Part shown: piece after piece, positions 42,906-57,449 of the stretch
How the letters are laid out: every line of letters begins with the position of its first letter
How positions within the stretch are numbered: the stretch's first letter is position 1
Notes under the pieces: model-generated
The model's database searches: none
Told to the model about the DNA's origin: nothing
Seen by the model: only the letters and a program-made list of their open reading frames with translations
Origin: JAWLBY01 sp041687455
GTDB taxonomy: Bacteria > Pseudomonadota > Gammaproteobacteria > Xanthomonadales > Xanthomonadaceae
Reading direction: 5' to 3'
DNA: 64,000 bases
Assembly (NCBI GenBank): GCA_041687455.1
Contig: JAWLBY010000006.1
Location: 1-64,000, forward strand
Made by a program: the position numbers and the translations under genes

Positions 42906-43856
42906 ATGAGCTCGATTCGCCTGTATGCCGCCATCGCCCTGTCGCTGTCCGCCGGGCTGGCCATTGCCGCGCCGCGCGGCGAGGACACGTTCCAGACCCC
43001 GGGGGTTGGCAGGCTGGCCGACCGCGTCCTTCATCAGGACATCCATTTCCTGAATGCCAAGGGCGGCATCGAGCGCGGCGTCCGTTGCGCGATCGAGAAA
43101 CCGTCTGCCGAGAAGGCCGCCGAGCTCGATCATGCATTCCGCAGCTACTGGGCCAAGCTCGGCCCGCTGGCAGAAGCCAAGGCCGGCAGTACGTCGATTC
43201 CGGTGCAGTTCCACATCGTCACCAAGACCGACCGCAAGCTTGGCAAGCTCGGCAATGTCAGCGATTCGCAGGTCCAGGAGCAGTTGAAGGTCCTCAATGA
43301 CGCCTATGCCGGCACCGGCTTCAGCTTCACGCTGAAGGGCATCAACCGGGTCGACAATTCGCAGTGGTACGACCGCTGCTACGGTGGCGCCGAGAGCAAG
43401 ATGAAGAACGCGCTGGCGGTCAGCCCGGCCACCACGCTGAACATCTACACCTGCAATCCGTCGAACGGCATCCTCGGTTACGCGACCTTCCCGAACTCGT
43501 ATCCGGAGAACAGCCCGATGCACGGCGTGGTGCTGCTGCACTCGTCGCTGCCGGGTGGTTCGGCCGCACCGTACAACCTCGGTGACACCGCCACGCACGA
43601 GGTCGGCCACTACCTCGGCCTGTACCACACGTTCCAGGGCGGCTGTCAGAACCCGGGTGACTCGGTGGCCGACACTGCGCCGGAAGCCAGCGCGGCGTAT
43701 GGCTGCCCGGTCGGTCGCGACACCTGCGCTGGCGACGGTGCCGACCCGATCTTCAACTTCATGGACTACACCGACGATGCCTGCATGAACGAGTTCACCA
43801 CCGATCAGGCGATCCGCATGCAGGCCCTGGTCGCGCAGTACAAGCCTTCGCTCTGA
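42906..43856 (+). CDS. Secreted M43 (cytophagalysin/pappalysin-like) zinc metalloprotease
   Basis: A 316-residue exported protease. The signal peptide is MSSIRLYAAIALSLSAGLAIA. The prodomain runs to about residue 90. The catalytic motif is ATHEVGHYLGLYHTF near residues 227-241 (HExxHxxGxxH), with the Met-turn at FNFMDYTDDACMNEFT near 285-300. Paired cysteines (CYGG, CNPS, CQNPGD, CPVG, CAGD, CMNE) indicate a disulfide-rich fold. Substrates are probably extracellular proteins. The gene sits between dapB and carA, in the same direction. Confidence 0.9.
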   Translation: MSSIRLYAAIALSLSAGLAIAAPRGEDTFQTPGVGRLADRVLHQDIHFLNAKGGIERGVRCAIEKPSAEKAAELDHAFRSYWAKLGPLAEAKAGSTSIPVQFHIVTKTDRKLGKLGNVSDSQVQEQLKVLNDAYAGTGFSFTLKGINRVDNSQWYDRCYGGAESKMKNALAVSPATTLNIYTCNPSNGILGYATFPNSYPENSPMHGVVLLHSSLPGGSAAPYNLGDTATHEVGHYLGLYHTFQGGCQNPGDSVADTAPEASAAYGCPVGRDTCAGDGADPIFNFMDYTDDACMNEFTTDQAIRMQALVAQYKPSL

Positions 43857-43879
43857 GCGATCGGCTGACGCGGCACCTC

Positions 43880-43903
43880 GACGCCCGGCTTCGGCCGGGC
43901 GTC
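43880..43903 (+). terminator. GC-rich hairpin with TTCG loop after the M43 protease
   Basis: GACGCCCGGC-TTCG-GCCGGGCGTC, a 10-bp perfect stem with a stable tetraloop, 24 bp after the stop. No T run follows, so termination would depend on other factors. Confidence 0.55.
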
Positions 43904-44108
43904 GTCGTATCTGGGTCCGGAAGCGGGCGCGAGCCACGCGGCATTCATCCGGCCGTGGACAGCCGGGGGGCTCGGTCCGTATCATTCCGGCTCGCCTGAC
44001 CCCCTTCCTTCCGTCGTTCCGGACCGCACCGCGGCCGATCCGGAGGGTTCGTGCGAGCCGCATTCGGCGAACACGACAGCGCGGGTCGCCAACGAACAGG
44101 CGAATACA

Positions 44109-45239
<1,131 letters not shown>

Positions 45240-45348
45240 CAGGCTGCTGAGACACGGCCTGCTGGCGCCGCCGCAACCGCGGTGAACGCCGCACCGGGCA
45301 GGCACGACGTTGCTGTCGATCCCGTGGCCACGTGAGGGAAGACCAACC

Positions 45349-46053
45349 ATGAGAGCACTCGTTCTAGCAATGCTGCTGCTGTCCGGCGCCAGTGCTGTCG
45401 CGGCGCCGAAGGCCGAAGAGACCAGCCCGGACGCCCAGGTGCTGACCGCCGGCTTCCTGTACCACCACCCCGACCTCAAGCATCGCCTGCTCGGCATCGA
45501 GGCATTCGAGGAGGGCAGGTTCAAACAGGCGTTCGCCGAGTTCAAGCGGGCATCGCACTGGGCCGACAAGGCGGCCCAGGCGATGGTGGCGGAAATGCTG
45601 TGGACCGGCCGCGGCACTGCCGCTGACCAGGCCGAAGCCTACGCCTGGATGGATCTGGCAGCCGAACGTTTGTACAAGGGCTTCCTGATCGAGCGCGAGC
45701 GGTACTGGGCGGCACTCGACGACGCCCAGCGGCAGCGAGCGATCGAGATCGGCCGGAAAGTCTATGCCGCGTACGGTGACGACGTCGCCCGGCCACGTCT
45801 CGAGAAGCGGCTGGAGCGCGGCCGCCGGCAGATCACCGGCAGTCGGGTCGGATTCGTCGGCGGATTGAAGATCATGGTGCCGGGACCCGACGGAAACTCC
45901 TGGGTCACGATCGATGGCACCACCTACTACGCGGACCGCTACTGGCGACCGGCAGACTATTTCGAATGGCAGGAGCGGATCTGGAGCGACCCGCCGACCG
46001 GCACGGTCGAGGTGCTCCCGATCGCCGCCGACGACGCTCCGGACAACGACTGA
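45349..46053 (+). CDS. Secreted Sel1-like repeat protein between carA and carB
   Basis: A 234-residue protein with signal peptide MRALVLAMLLLSGASAVAA. Residues about 50-110 resemble a Sel1/TPR-like repeat pair (GIEAFEEGRFKQAFAEFKRASHWADKAAQAMVAEMLWTGRGTA and AEAYAWMDLAAERLYKGF). The C-terminal 100 residues (VTIDGTTYYADRYWRPADYFEWQERIW) are not recognised. It lies in the carA-carB interval in the same direction, so it is probably co-transcribed, though no functional link to carbamoyl phosphate is known to me. Confidence 0.72.
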   Translation: MRALVLAMLLLSGASAVAAPKAEETSPDAQVLTAGFLYHHPDLKHRLLGIEAFEEGRFKQAFAEFKRASHWADKAAQAMVAEMLWTGRGTAADQAEAYAWMDLAAERLYKGFLIERERYWAALDDAQRQRAIEIGRKVYAAYGDDVARPRLEKRLERGRRQITGSRVGFVGGLKIMVPGPDGNSWVTIDGTTYYADRYWRPADYFEWQERIWSDPPTGTVEVLPIAADDAPDND

Positions 46054-46118
46054 TTCCTGCACCGCGGAGCCGGCCGAGAACGCCGGCCGGCCCCCACCTG
46101 CGCAACACCGAGACGAAC

Positions 46119-49367
<3,249 letters not shown>

Positions 49368-49381
49368 CCCGCCGCGCCCAC

Positions 49382-49442
49382 TGCAGGACGGCGGCGACCG
49401 CTCTCGGCGGCCCTGGGGCCGGGTCGCCGCCACTCCTACAGG
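49382..49442. repeat. Hairpin repeat after carB
   Basis: GGCGGCGACC (49390-49399) pairs with GGTCGCCGCC (49422-49431), with outer TGCAGGA / TCCTACA. A variant of the dispersed hairpin family with another core; it may separate carB from greA transcription. Confidence 0.6.
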
Positions 49443-49535
49443 TTGGGCGGTCGCCGCGTTACCCTATAGGGCATCCACGGCCACTCGGCCGATGCCACGC
49501 CGGCGCTCTCGCCGGCCCGGACCACAAGGAACGAC

Positions 49536-50012
49536 ATGCGAGCACCGCTGACCCATCGCGGCGCACAGAAGCTGCGCGAAGAACTCGATCACCTGAAGTC
49601 GGTCAAGCGGCCGGAAGTGATCAACGCGATCGCCGAGGCGCGTGCCCACGGCGACCTGAAGGAAAACGCCGAATACCACGCTGCGCGCGAGCAGCAGGGC
49701 TTCATCGAGGGCCGGATCAAGGAACTCGAGTCGACGCTGTCCAACGCGCAGATCATCGAGGTCGGCAAGCTCAATGCCGGCAGCCGGATCGTGTTCGGTG
49801 CGACGGTCGAGCTGGCCGATTGCGACAGCGGCGACGAGGTGACCTACCAGATCGTCGGCGACCTCGAGTCCGACATCAAGCTGGGCCTGATCTCGATTTC
49901 GGCGCCGATCGCCCGGGCGCTGATCGGCAAGCACGAAGGCGACACCGTGACGATCGCTGCTCCAAGCGGCCCGCGCAGCTACGAGATCATTGGCGTCCGC
50001 TACGTCGCCTGA
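49536..50012 (+). CDS. greA: Transcription elongation factor GreA
   Basis: A 158-residue factor that stimulates transcript cleavage in backtracked RNA polymerase. The N-terminal coiled coil (about residues 8-75) carries EARAHGDLKENAEYHAAREQQ, whose Asp/Glu at the tip enter the polymerase secondary channel. The C-terminal FKBP-like domain ends SYEIIGVRYV. It follows carB as in many gammaproteobacteria. Confidence 0.96.
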   Translation: MRAPLTHRGAQKLREELDHLKSVKRPEVINAIAEARAHGDLKENAEYHAAREQQGFIEGRIKELESTLSNAQIIEVGKLNAGSRIVFGATVELADCDSGDEVTYQIVGDLESDIKLGLISISAPIARALIGKHEGDTVTIAAPSGPRSYEIIGVRYVA

Positions 50013-50281
50013 GCCCGCTCGCCCCGGCAGCGGTGCCTGCGGGGGCGGCTTCGGCCGCGATCACATTGCTGCCCGACAATGCAGCGAACTACCATCGATC
50101 GTTCGCAGCCGCGTACCCGAATCCGCGACGCGCCTGCTCGCCATCCTGGCGAAAGCCGGGATCCATTCTGTTTTTCGCCGGGTGCGGTGTCGCGCGATTC
50201 GGCGCCGGTCATCCCAGGACAGCAGCGGCGCTTCCGCCGGAGTGACGGCCGAAAGTCGCGCTTGCCAAAGTGAGGTCTTCG

Positions 50282-51232
50282 TTGTCAGACACGCTGACCC
50301 TGCTGCTCCCCGATCCGGTCCGTCTGCGCGGCGGCATCGCTGCCGCCCCCGCGCTCGCCCGGCTGCTCGGTCGTGCGGACTGCGTGGCCGATCGGCCGGG
50401 CGGCGAATCGCAACTGCTGCGCCATATCGACCTGTTGCCGAGGCGCCTGCCGGTGGCCGCGATCACCCGCACGCTCGACGCCGAGGACGCGATGCACGGC
50501 GCCTGGCTCCGTGCCGATCCCGTGCACCTGCGCGCCGACATGGTCAGTGGCCGACTGCTCGCCCATGGCCCGGCGCTGCAGCTCGGCGCCGACGAGGCGC
50601 AGGCGTTGCTGAAACCGCTGAAACCGCTGTTCGGCGACGAGGGTTTCCCGATATCGGCGCCGGTACCCGACCGCTGGTACCTGTCGCTGCCGACCGGTAC
50701 CGAACTGCCTGAGTTCTCGACGCCCGAACAGGCGCTCGGCGACGACCTGCATGCACATCTGCCGGCCGGTGACTGCGGTCGCCGTTGGCGCCGCCTGCTG
50801 AGCGAGGCGCAGGTGCTGCTTCACAACCACCCGCTCAACGCCGCCCGTGCCGCTGCCGGAAAGCCGACGATCAACAGTGTCTGGTTCTGGGGCGGCGGCG
50901 CGCTGCCCGATCGCCTGCTGCTGGCCGGCAACGTCTGGAGCGACGACCCGCTGCTGCAGGGCTCTGCGAAGCTGGCTGGCCGCGACGCTTCGACACTTGC
51001 GCATCTGGTCGACGGGCAGCCCGGAGCCGGCGACCTGGTCGACCTGCGCTCACTGCGTGACGTCGCGCAGCTCGATGCGCCGTGGCTGCCATGGGCGATC
51101 GAACAGCTTGCGCGGCCGCAGATCGGTTCGATCTGCTTCGACTTCGCGGACGGCCGCCAGTTCGTCTACCGCCCATCCCATCGCTGGCGCTTCTGGCGTC
51201 GTCCGCTTCGCGGCAGCGAGCCGCGCGGATGA
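50282..51232 (+). CDS. rpfE: RpfE-like / phosphoglycerate-mutase-related regulatory protein
   Basis: A 316-residue protein, probably started at TTG 50282 (SDTLTLLLPD) with GAGGT six bases upstream; GTG 50270 is an alternative. Its C-terminal half, including NSVWFWGGGALP and GDLVDLRSL, resembles cofactor-independent phosphoglycerate mutase homologues, called RpfE in xanthomonads. Position between greA and recJ matches the rpf-linked arrangement I recall. The catalytic Ser region of true mutases is not evident, so the enzymatic role is doubtful. Its TGA overlaps the recJ ATG. Confidence 0.7.
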   Translation: MSDTLTLLLPDPVRLRGGIAAAPALARLLGRADCVADRPGGESQLLRHIDLLPRRLPVAAITRTLDAEDAMHGAWLRADPVHLRADMVSGRLLAHGPALQLGADEAQALLKPLKPLFGDEGFPISAPVPDRWYLSLPTGTELPEFSTPEQALGDDLHAHLPAGDCGRRWRRLLSEAQVLLHNHPLNAARAAAGKPTINSVWFWGGGALPDRLLLAGNVWSDDPLLQGSAKLAGRDASTLAHLVDGQPGAGDLVDLRSLRDVAQLDAPWLPWAIEQLARPQIGSICFDFADGRQFVYRPSHRWRFWRRPLRGSEPRG

Positions 51233-52950
51233 AAATCCGCCGCCGTCCGATTCCGGCGCACGGACCGTGGCCGGATCATGTCCATCCCGTGCTGCAGCGG
51301 GTCTACGCCGCACGCGGCGTGCTGAATCCGACCGATGCCGAACTGCGGCTGCAGGCCCTGCTGCATCCGACCGCGCTGAGCGGGCTCGATGCAGCCGTGC
51401 AGTTGCTGGTACGCGCGCTGGCGGAAGACTGGCGGATCCTGATCGTCGGTGATTTCGACGCCGACGGCGCAACCGGCACCGCCGTCGCGGTGCGCGGCCT
51501 GCGCATGCTCGGTGCCCGGCAGGTCGGCTACCGCGTGCCGCACCGGATGCTGCACGGTTACGGACTGTCGCCCGCGCTGGTCGCCGACATCGCGGCGGAG
51601 GACCGGCCGCAACTGATCGTCACGGTCGACAACGGCATTGCCAGCCTCGCCGGCGTCGACGCGGCACACGCGGCCGGCATCCGGGTACTGGTCACCGATC
51701 ACCACTTGCCGGGCGATCGGCTGCCGGCCGCCGATGCGATCGTCGACCCGAACCTGCCCGGCGACGCATTTCCCAGCAAGCATCTGGCCGGCGTCGGCGT
51801 GATGTTCTACCTGCTGCTCGCGCTGCGCGCCGAGCTGCGCCGTCGCGGTGCATTCGGCCCGGGCAACGAACCGGATTTGTCCAGCCTGCTCGATCTGGTC
51901 GCACTCGGTACGGTCGCGGATCTGGTGCCGCTCGATCGCAACAACCGGATCCTGGTCGCTGCCGGATTGCGCCGGATGCGCAGCGGCCAGTGTTCGGCCG
52001 GCATCGCGGCGCTGGCGCGCGTCGCTGGCCGGCCGCTCGATCGCCTGGTCGCCGCCGACCTCGGTTTCGCGCTCGGCCCGCGCGTCAACGCCGCCGGGCG
52101 GCTCGAGGACATGAGCGTCGGCATCGCCTGCCTGCTGGCCGACGACCATGACCACGCGCTGATGCTGGCCAGCCGGCTCGACGCGATCAACCGCGAACGC
52201 CGTGACCTGCAGCAGCAGATGGTCGAGCAGGCCGAATTGCTGGTTGGCCGCTGGTCGGAAGACGCGGGCAGTGCTTTGCCGGTCGGCGTTTGCGTGCACG
52301 ACGCCAAGTGGCATCCCGGCGTGATCGGTCTGGTCGCGTCGAAACTCAAGGAACGACTGCACCGGCCGGTCGTTGCATTCGCGCCGGCGGGGGAACTGGC
52401 ACCGGACGAACTGCGCGGCTCGGCACGCTCGATTCCGGGCTTCCACATCCGCGATGCGCTTGCGTCGATCGACGCGGCCCATCCGGGCCTGCTCGGCCGC
52501 TACGGCGGCCACGCGATGGCTGCTGGCCTGAGCCTGCCGGCCGCTCATTTCGACGCGTTCGCCGATGCGTTCGATCGAACTGCGCGGCGCCAGCTCGACG
52601 AAGCTGCGCTGGCCGCGGAATGTCACAGCGACGGCGAACTCGGCCATGCCGACTTCGTCCGTCCGCTGGCCGAGCAATTGCGTCACGGCGGCCCGTGGGG
52701 ACAGGGCTTTCCCGACCCGTGCTTCGATGGCGAGTTCGAGGTGCTCGACTGGCGGGTCGTCGGCCAGACGCATCTGAAGCTGAACCTGCTGGCCGCCGGG
52801 GCCAGCGCGCCGGTGTCGGCAATCCATTTCTCAGCCTACACCGGAGCGCCGCCGCCCATCCGCGTCCACGCCGTCTACCAGCTCGAAACCGACGACTTCC
52901 GTGACCGCGCAGGCGTGCAGTTGATGCTGCGGCACTGCGAGGCCTGCTGA
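51229..52950 (+). CDS. recJ: Single-stranded-DNA exonuclease RecJ
   Basis: A 573-residue 5'-to-3' ssDNA exonuclease of the DHH family used in recombination and mismatch repair. Motifs seen are VGDFDADGATGTA (about residues 69-81), VTVDNGIAS, VTDHHLPGD (DHH-type, near 160), VALGTVADLVPL and, in the DHHA1 domain, RYGGHAMAAGLSL near 424-436. ATG 51229 overlaps the preceding stop (ATGA). Confidence 0.96.
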   Translation: MKIRRRPIPAHGPWPDHVHPVLQRVYAARGVLNPTDAELRLQALLHPTALSGLDAAVQLLVRALAEDWRILIVGDFDADGATGTAVAVRGLRMLGARQVGYRVPHRMLHGYGLSPALVADIAAEDRPQLIVTVDNGIASLAGVDAAHAAGIRVLVTDHHLPGDRLPAADAIVDPNLPGDAFPSKHLAGVGVMFYLLLALRAELRRRGAFGPGNEPDLSSLLDLVALGTVADLVPLDRNNRILVAAGLRRMRSGQCSAGIAALARVAGRPLDRLVAADLGFALGPRVNAAGRLEDMSVGIACLLADDHDHALMLASRLDAINRERRDLQQQMVEQAELLVGRWSEDAGSALPVGVCVHDAKWHPGVIGLVASKLKERLHRPVVAFAPAGELAPDELRGSARSIPGFHIRDALASIDAAHPGLLGRYGGHAMAAGLSLPAAHFDAFADAFDRTARRQLDEAALAAECHSDGELGHADFVRPLAEQLRHGGPWGQGFPDPCFDGEFEVLDWRVVGQTHLKLNLLAAGASAPVSAIHFSAYTGAPPPIRVHAVYQLETDDFRDRAGVQLMLRHCEAC

Positions 52951-53140
52951 TCGCCAGCTCGGCAGGATCAAAATCTGCGGTCGGGGTTGAAAGAACAGAA
53001 CCCCGCGCACGAGGGTTGGGTCGAGGCTACGACCGCTTCTGTCGTCGAGGCTGAGGAGCCCTGACCTCCGCGTTCATGCACTGATCCCTTTCTCGCGCCT
53101 AATCCGGCGGCGGGTGAGGGCGGTTCCGACAGCGCCGCGG

Positions 53141-54475
53141 TCAGCCTCCGCTGTCGGATTTGCGCGGCGGAAGACCGCCGAACATGTCGGCTTCCACGCG
53201 CTGCCAGGCCGGCGACACCACCGCGGCGCCGACGTCGGGCGCAGTCTGCTGGTCGAGGCCGTCGATTCGCTGGAACCGCCACAGCAGGCGAGCGCTCTTG
53301 CGATCCAGGGCCCGGACGCGTCCCTCACCGGACCAGTCGGCGCCCTCGAGGCGAAGAACATCTCCGACCAGCAGTCCATGGACGGCTCCCTGATCGATGT
53401 CGACCTGCATCCAGGTGAAACCGTCATCATCGAACACGGCGGCGTCGAGCGATGGTGTGATCGCCGTGATGCGAGCCCGCACTGGCGCGCTGGTGTCGAG
53501 CGGACAGGTGCCGCCCTTGTCGAACGGGCTGCGGCTGGCGACCTGAAGCGTGGTCGGCGGCAGCTCGAGGGGGTCATCGGGGTGAAAGCGCGAGATCGAG
53601 GTTGTCGCGATGGCGTGGTCACCCGCGACCTCGGTCACCTGAAGCATCAAGGCTTCGTGCGGCGGCTCCGCATGCATCTGCAGGCCTTCGTAGACACCGT
53701 GGAGCTCGCCCCTATCGAGCCGGAACGGCAACTGCGCCCAATGGGCTGACCACTGGATGCGGTCGGAGTCGAACAGCGCGACGGCATGAGCCCGGATCGA
53801 ACGTCGATTGAAGAGGCGGGTGAGTTCGACGGGAAGTGAGTCGTCGCCGAGTGACAATGGAAACGTCAGGCCCTCTTCGATGGATGCGCCTGCGCCCTTG
53901 ACCAGATCCGGGTGCAGATCGATCAGGTCGCTGCCGGTCCAGCCAAGCGCCAGCGTCGGCAAGCGCTCGCCTTCGATCAGCATGACGATTTCGCCGTGCG
54001 GAACCAGCAGCCACTTCTGTACGTGGCGTTGCTCGACGTCGTCGCTACCTTGGTCCTGCTCGGCGTCGCTGTCGACGCTGGCGCCGGATGCGTCCAGCTC
54101 GCGCTGGTCGTCCTCGAACGCCTGCATCTCGGCGAGAATGACCTGCGGTATCGTTTCGCGGTCGAGCGCGGGCTCGCCGATCTCGAAATGCAGCCAGGCG
54201 CCGGACTGGGTCCAGCGCCCGAGCCTCGCTACTTTCATCGGTTCCCCCTCCGGTGAAACCAGCAGCACGCCGCGGCCGGACTCGGCAAGGAACACGCTGA
54301 TGTTCGGGCTGGAGTACTCGCCGACGATATCCCCGGGACGGCCCTTGCGGGCCTGCGCCATGATGTCCTCGACTTCCGGCCAGCGTGCGAACTCCTCGGC
54401 CATTGGCGTCGCGTACGGGGAATTGTGAGTGGTCAAACCGCAGAGGAGCAGGACGACAGCGGCGAAATGGCGCAT
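53141..54475 (-). CDS. Secreted protein of unknown function
   Basis: A 444-residue protein with signal peptide MRHFAAVVLLLCGLTTHNSPYA. It is acidic in the middle (SVDSDAEQDQGSDDVEQ, near residues 132-148) and otherwise composed of alternating hydrophobic and polar segments suggesting beta-rich domains. The last 130 residues (VRARITAITPSLDAAVFDDDGFTWMQVDIDQG...VGDVLRLEGADW) resemble OB-fold or FlgT-like modules, but I cannot assign a family. It is convergent with recJ and divergent from prfB. Start ATG 54475 is chosen for the signal peptide. Confidence 0.55.
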   Translation of the reverse strand: MRHFAAVVLLLCGLTTHNSPYATPMAEEFARWPEVEDIMAQARKGRPGDIVGEYSSPNISVFLAESGRGVLLVSPEGEPMKVARLGRWTQSGAWLHFEIGEPALDRETIPQVILAEMQAFEDDQRELDASGASVDSDAEQDQGSDDVEQRHVQKWLLVPHGEIVMLIEGERLPTLALGWTGSDLIDLHPDLVKGAGASIEEGLTFPLSLGDDSLPVELTRLFNRRSIRAHAVALFDSDRIQWSAHWAQLPFRLDRGELHGVYEGLQMHAEPPHEALMLQVTEVAGDHAIATTSISRFHPDDPLELPPTTLQVASRSPFDKGGTCPLDTSAPVRARITAITPSLDAAVFDDDGFTWMQVDIDQGAVHGLLVGDVLRLEGADWSGEGRVRALDRKSARLLWRFQRIDGLDQQTAPDVGAAVVSPAWQRVEADMFGGLPPRKSDSGG

Positions 54476-54579
54476 CAAGCGGCCTCGACGACAGGGTGGG
54501 CCATTATCCGCGGTAGCGTCTCCGGTGCCACTGGGCACGTCCTGCTAGAATCGGCAGTCTTTTTCCATTGGCCTGGGCC

Positions 54580-55708
<1,129 letters not shown>

Positions 55709-55742
55709 CTCGACCTGCGCCAACATCAAGCGGCTTCGCCGC

Positions 55743-55890
55743 GGCCGTTCGTGGTTCGATACCTCACCACGAACGGCGCATGGGACGAACGCACCTTCGA
55801 AGGGCCCCGGGTTTGCCGCGACCACGCGGATTCCGGGCGCCGACGAAACCGTGCCCCGTTCGTCCTGAGGTATCGAAGGACGAACGCGCC
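55743..55890. repeat. Two hairpins upstream of lysS
   Basis: GCCGTTCGTGG...CCACGAACGGC (55744-55778) and CGTTCGTCCT...AGGACGAACG (55858-55887) each enclose a TCGATACCTCA or GAGGTATCGAA loop in opposite orientation. The outer pair is thus also inverted. This element type is common between genes in this group of bacteria. Confidence 0.75.
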
Positions 55891-55904
55891 CGGAGCGCAA
55901 GACC

Positions 55905-57416
55905 ATGAACAGCACCGACAGCACGCCTCAGACCGACGAAAACCACCTGATCGCCGAACGCCGCGCCAAGCTGCAGGCGCTGCGCGAACAGGGCGTCGCG
56001 TTCCCGAACGATTTCCGCCGCGCCAATCTTGCCGGCGACCTGCAAACCGAATACGTCGATGCCGAGCGTTGGACCGGCGAAGCACTCGACGCACTCGGTC
56101 GCCGCGTCACGATCGCCGGGCGCATGCTGCTCAAGCGCGTGATGGGCAAGGCGAGCTTCGTGCAGATCCAGGACGAGTCCGGCCGCATCCAGTTGTTCCT
56201 GCAGGCGGCGGCGCTTGGTGATGCCTACGATGCGTTCAAGGGCTGGGACATCGGCGACATCGTCGCCGCCGAAGGCACCGTCACCCGCACCCGCACCGGC
56301 GAGCTGTCGGTGCGCTGCGATCGACTGCGGCTGCTGGTGAAGGCCCTGCGGCCGCTGCCGGACAAGTTCCACGGGCTCGCCGATGTGGAGCAGCGCTACC
56401 GTCAGCGCTACGTCGACCTGATCGTCACGCCGGAAGCGCGCGATGTGTTCGTCAAGCGTTCGAAGATCATCCGTGCGATCCGCGCCTGGCTCGACAACCG
56501 TCGCTTCATCGAAGTCGAAACGCCGATGATGCAGTACATCCCGGGCGGCGCGACCGCTCGGCCGTTCGTGACCCACCACAACGCGCTCGACCTGCAATTG
56601 TTCCTGCGCGTCGCACCGGAGCTGTACCTGAAGCGTCTGGTCGTCGGCGGCATGGAGCGGGTCTACGAGATCAACCGCAATTTCCGCAATGAAGGTGTCA
56701 GCACCCGGCACAACCCCGAGTTCACGATGCTCGAGTTGTACGAAGCCTACGCGACCTACCATGAAGTCATGGATCTGACCGAAGGACTGATCCGCGACGT
56801 CGCGAGGGAAGTGCTGGGCACCACCGCGCTGCACTGGGAAGGCGCCGACATCGACGTCGGACCGGCTTTCCGGCGCTGGCGGATGGACGAGGCGGTCCGT
56901 CATTACGATCCGGCCATCACGGCGCCGGACTGCCGCGATCGCGAGGCGCTGGCGGCGCACTGCGCGCGTCACGGCGTACACGTCCAGGCCGACTTCGGCT
57001 GGGGGCGCCTGCTGCTGGAGCTGTTCGAGAAGCTGGTCGAACCGAACCTGGTGCAGCCGACCTTCATGACGCACTACCCGGTCGAGGTCAGCCCGCTGGC
57101 GCGCGAAAGCGACAGCGAGCCCGGCATCACCGATCGCTTCGAGCTGTTCGTCAACGGCAAGGAGATCGCCAACGGGTTTTCCGAGCTGAACGATCCGGAA
57201 GACCAGGCGGCCCGCTTCAGGGCCCAGGTTGCCGCAAAGGAAGGCGGCGACGACGAGGCGATGCACTACGACGGCGACTACATCCGTGCGCTCGAATACG
57301 GCATGCCGCCAACCGGCGGGCTCGGCATCGGCATCGACCGGCTGGTCATGCTGATGACCGACTCGCACTCGATCCGCGACGTGCTGCTGTTTCCGTACAT
57401 GCGGCCGGAGGCGTAG
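55905..57416 (+). CDS. lysS: Lysyl-tRNA synthetase (class II)
   Basis: A 503-residue class II synthetase. An OB-fold anticodon-binding domain (about residues 60-160) precedes the catalytic core. Motif 1 is near FIEVETPMMQ, motif 2 is FRNEGVSTRHNPEFTMLE, and motif 3 is GLGIGIDRLVMLMT near the C-terminus. Normal length. Follows prfB in the same direction, an order seen in many bacteria. Confidence 0.97.
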   Translation: MNSTDSTPQTDENHLIAERRAKLQALREQGVAFPNDFRRANLAGDLQTEYVDAERWTGEALDALGRRVTIAGRMLLKRVMGKASFVQIQDESGRIQLFLQAAALGDAYDAFKGWDIGDIVAAEGTVTRTRTGELSVRCDRLRLLVKALRPLPDKFHGLADVEQRYRQRYVDLIVTPEARDVFVKRSKIIRAIRAWLDNRRFIEVETPMMQYIPGGATARPFVTHHNALDLQLFLRVAPELYLKRLVVGGMERVYEINRNFRNEGVSTRHNPEFTMLELYEAYATYHEVMDLTEGLIRDVAREVLGTTALHWEGADIDVGPAFRRWRMDEAVRHYDPAITAPDCRDREALAAHCARHGVHVQADFGWGRLLLELFEKLVEPNLVQPTFMTHYPVEVSPLARESDSEPGITDRFELFVNGKEIANGFSELNDPEDQAARFRAQVAAKEGGDDEAMHYDGDYIRALEYGMPPTGGLGIGIDRLVMLMTDSHSIRDVLLFPYMRPEA

Positions 57417-57449
57417 GGCGCGCCTCGGCGCGGGCGGGCGCGACGGTTG

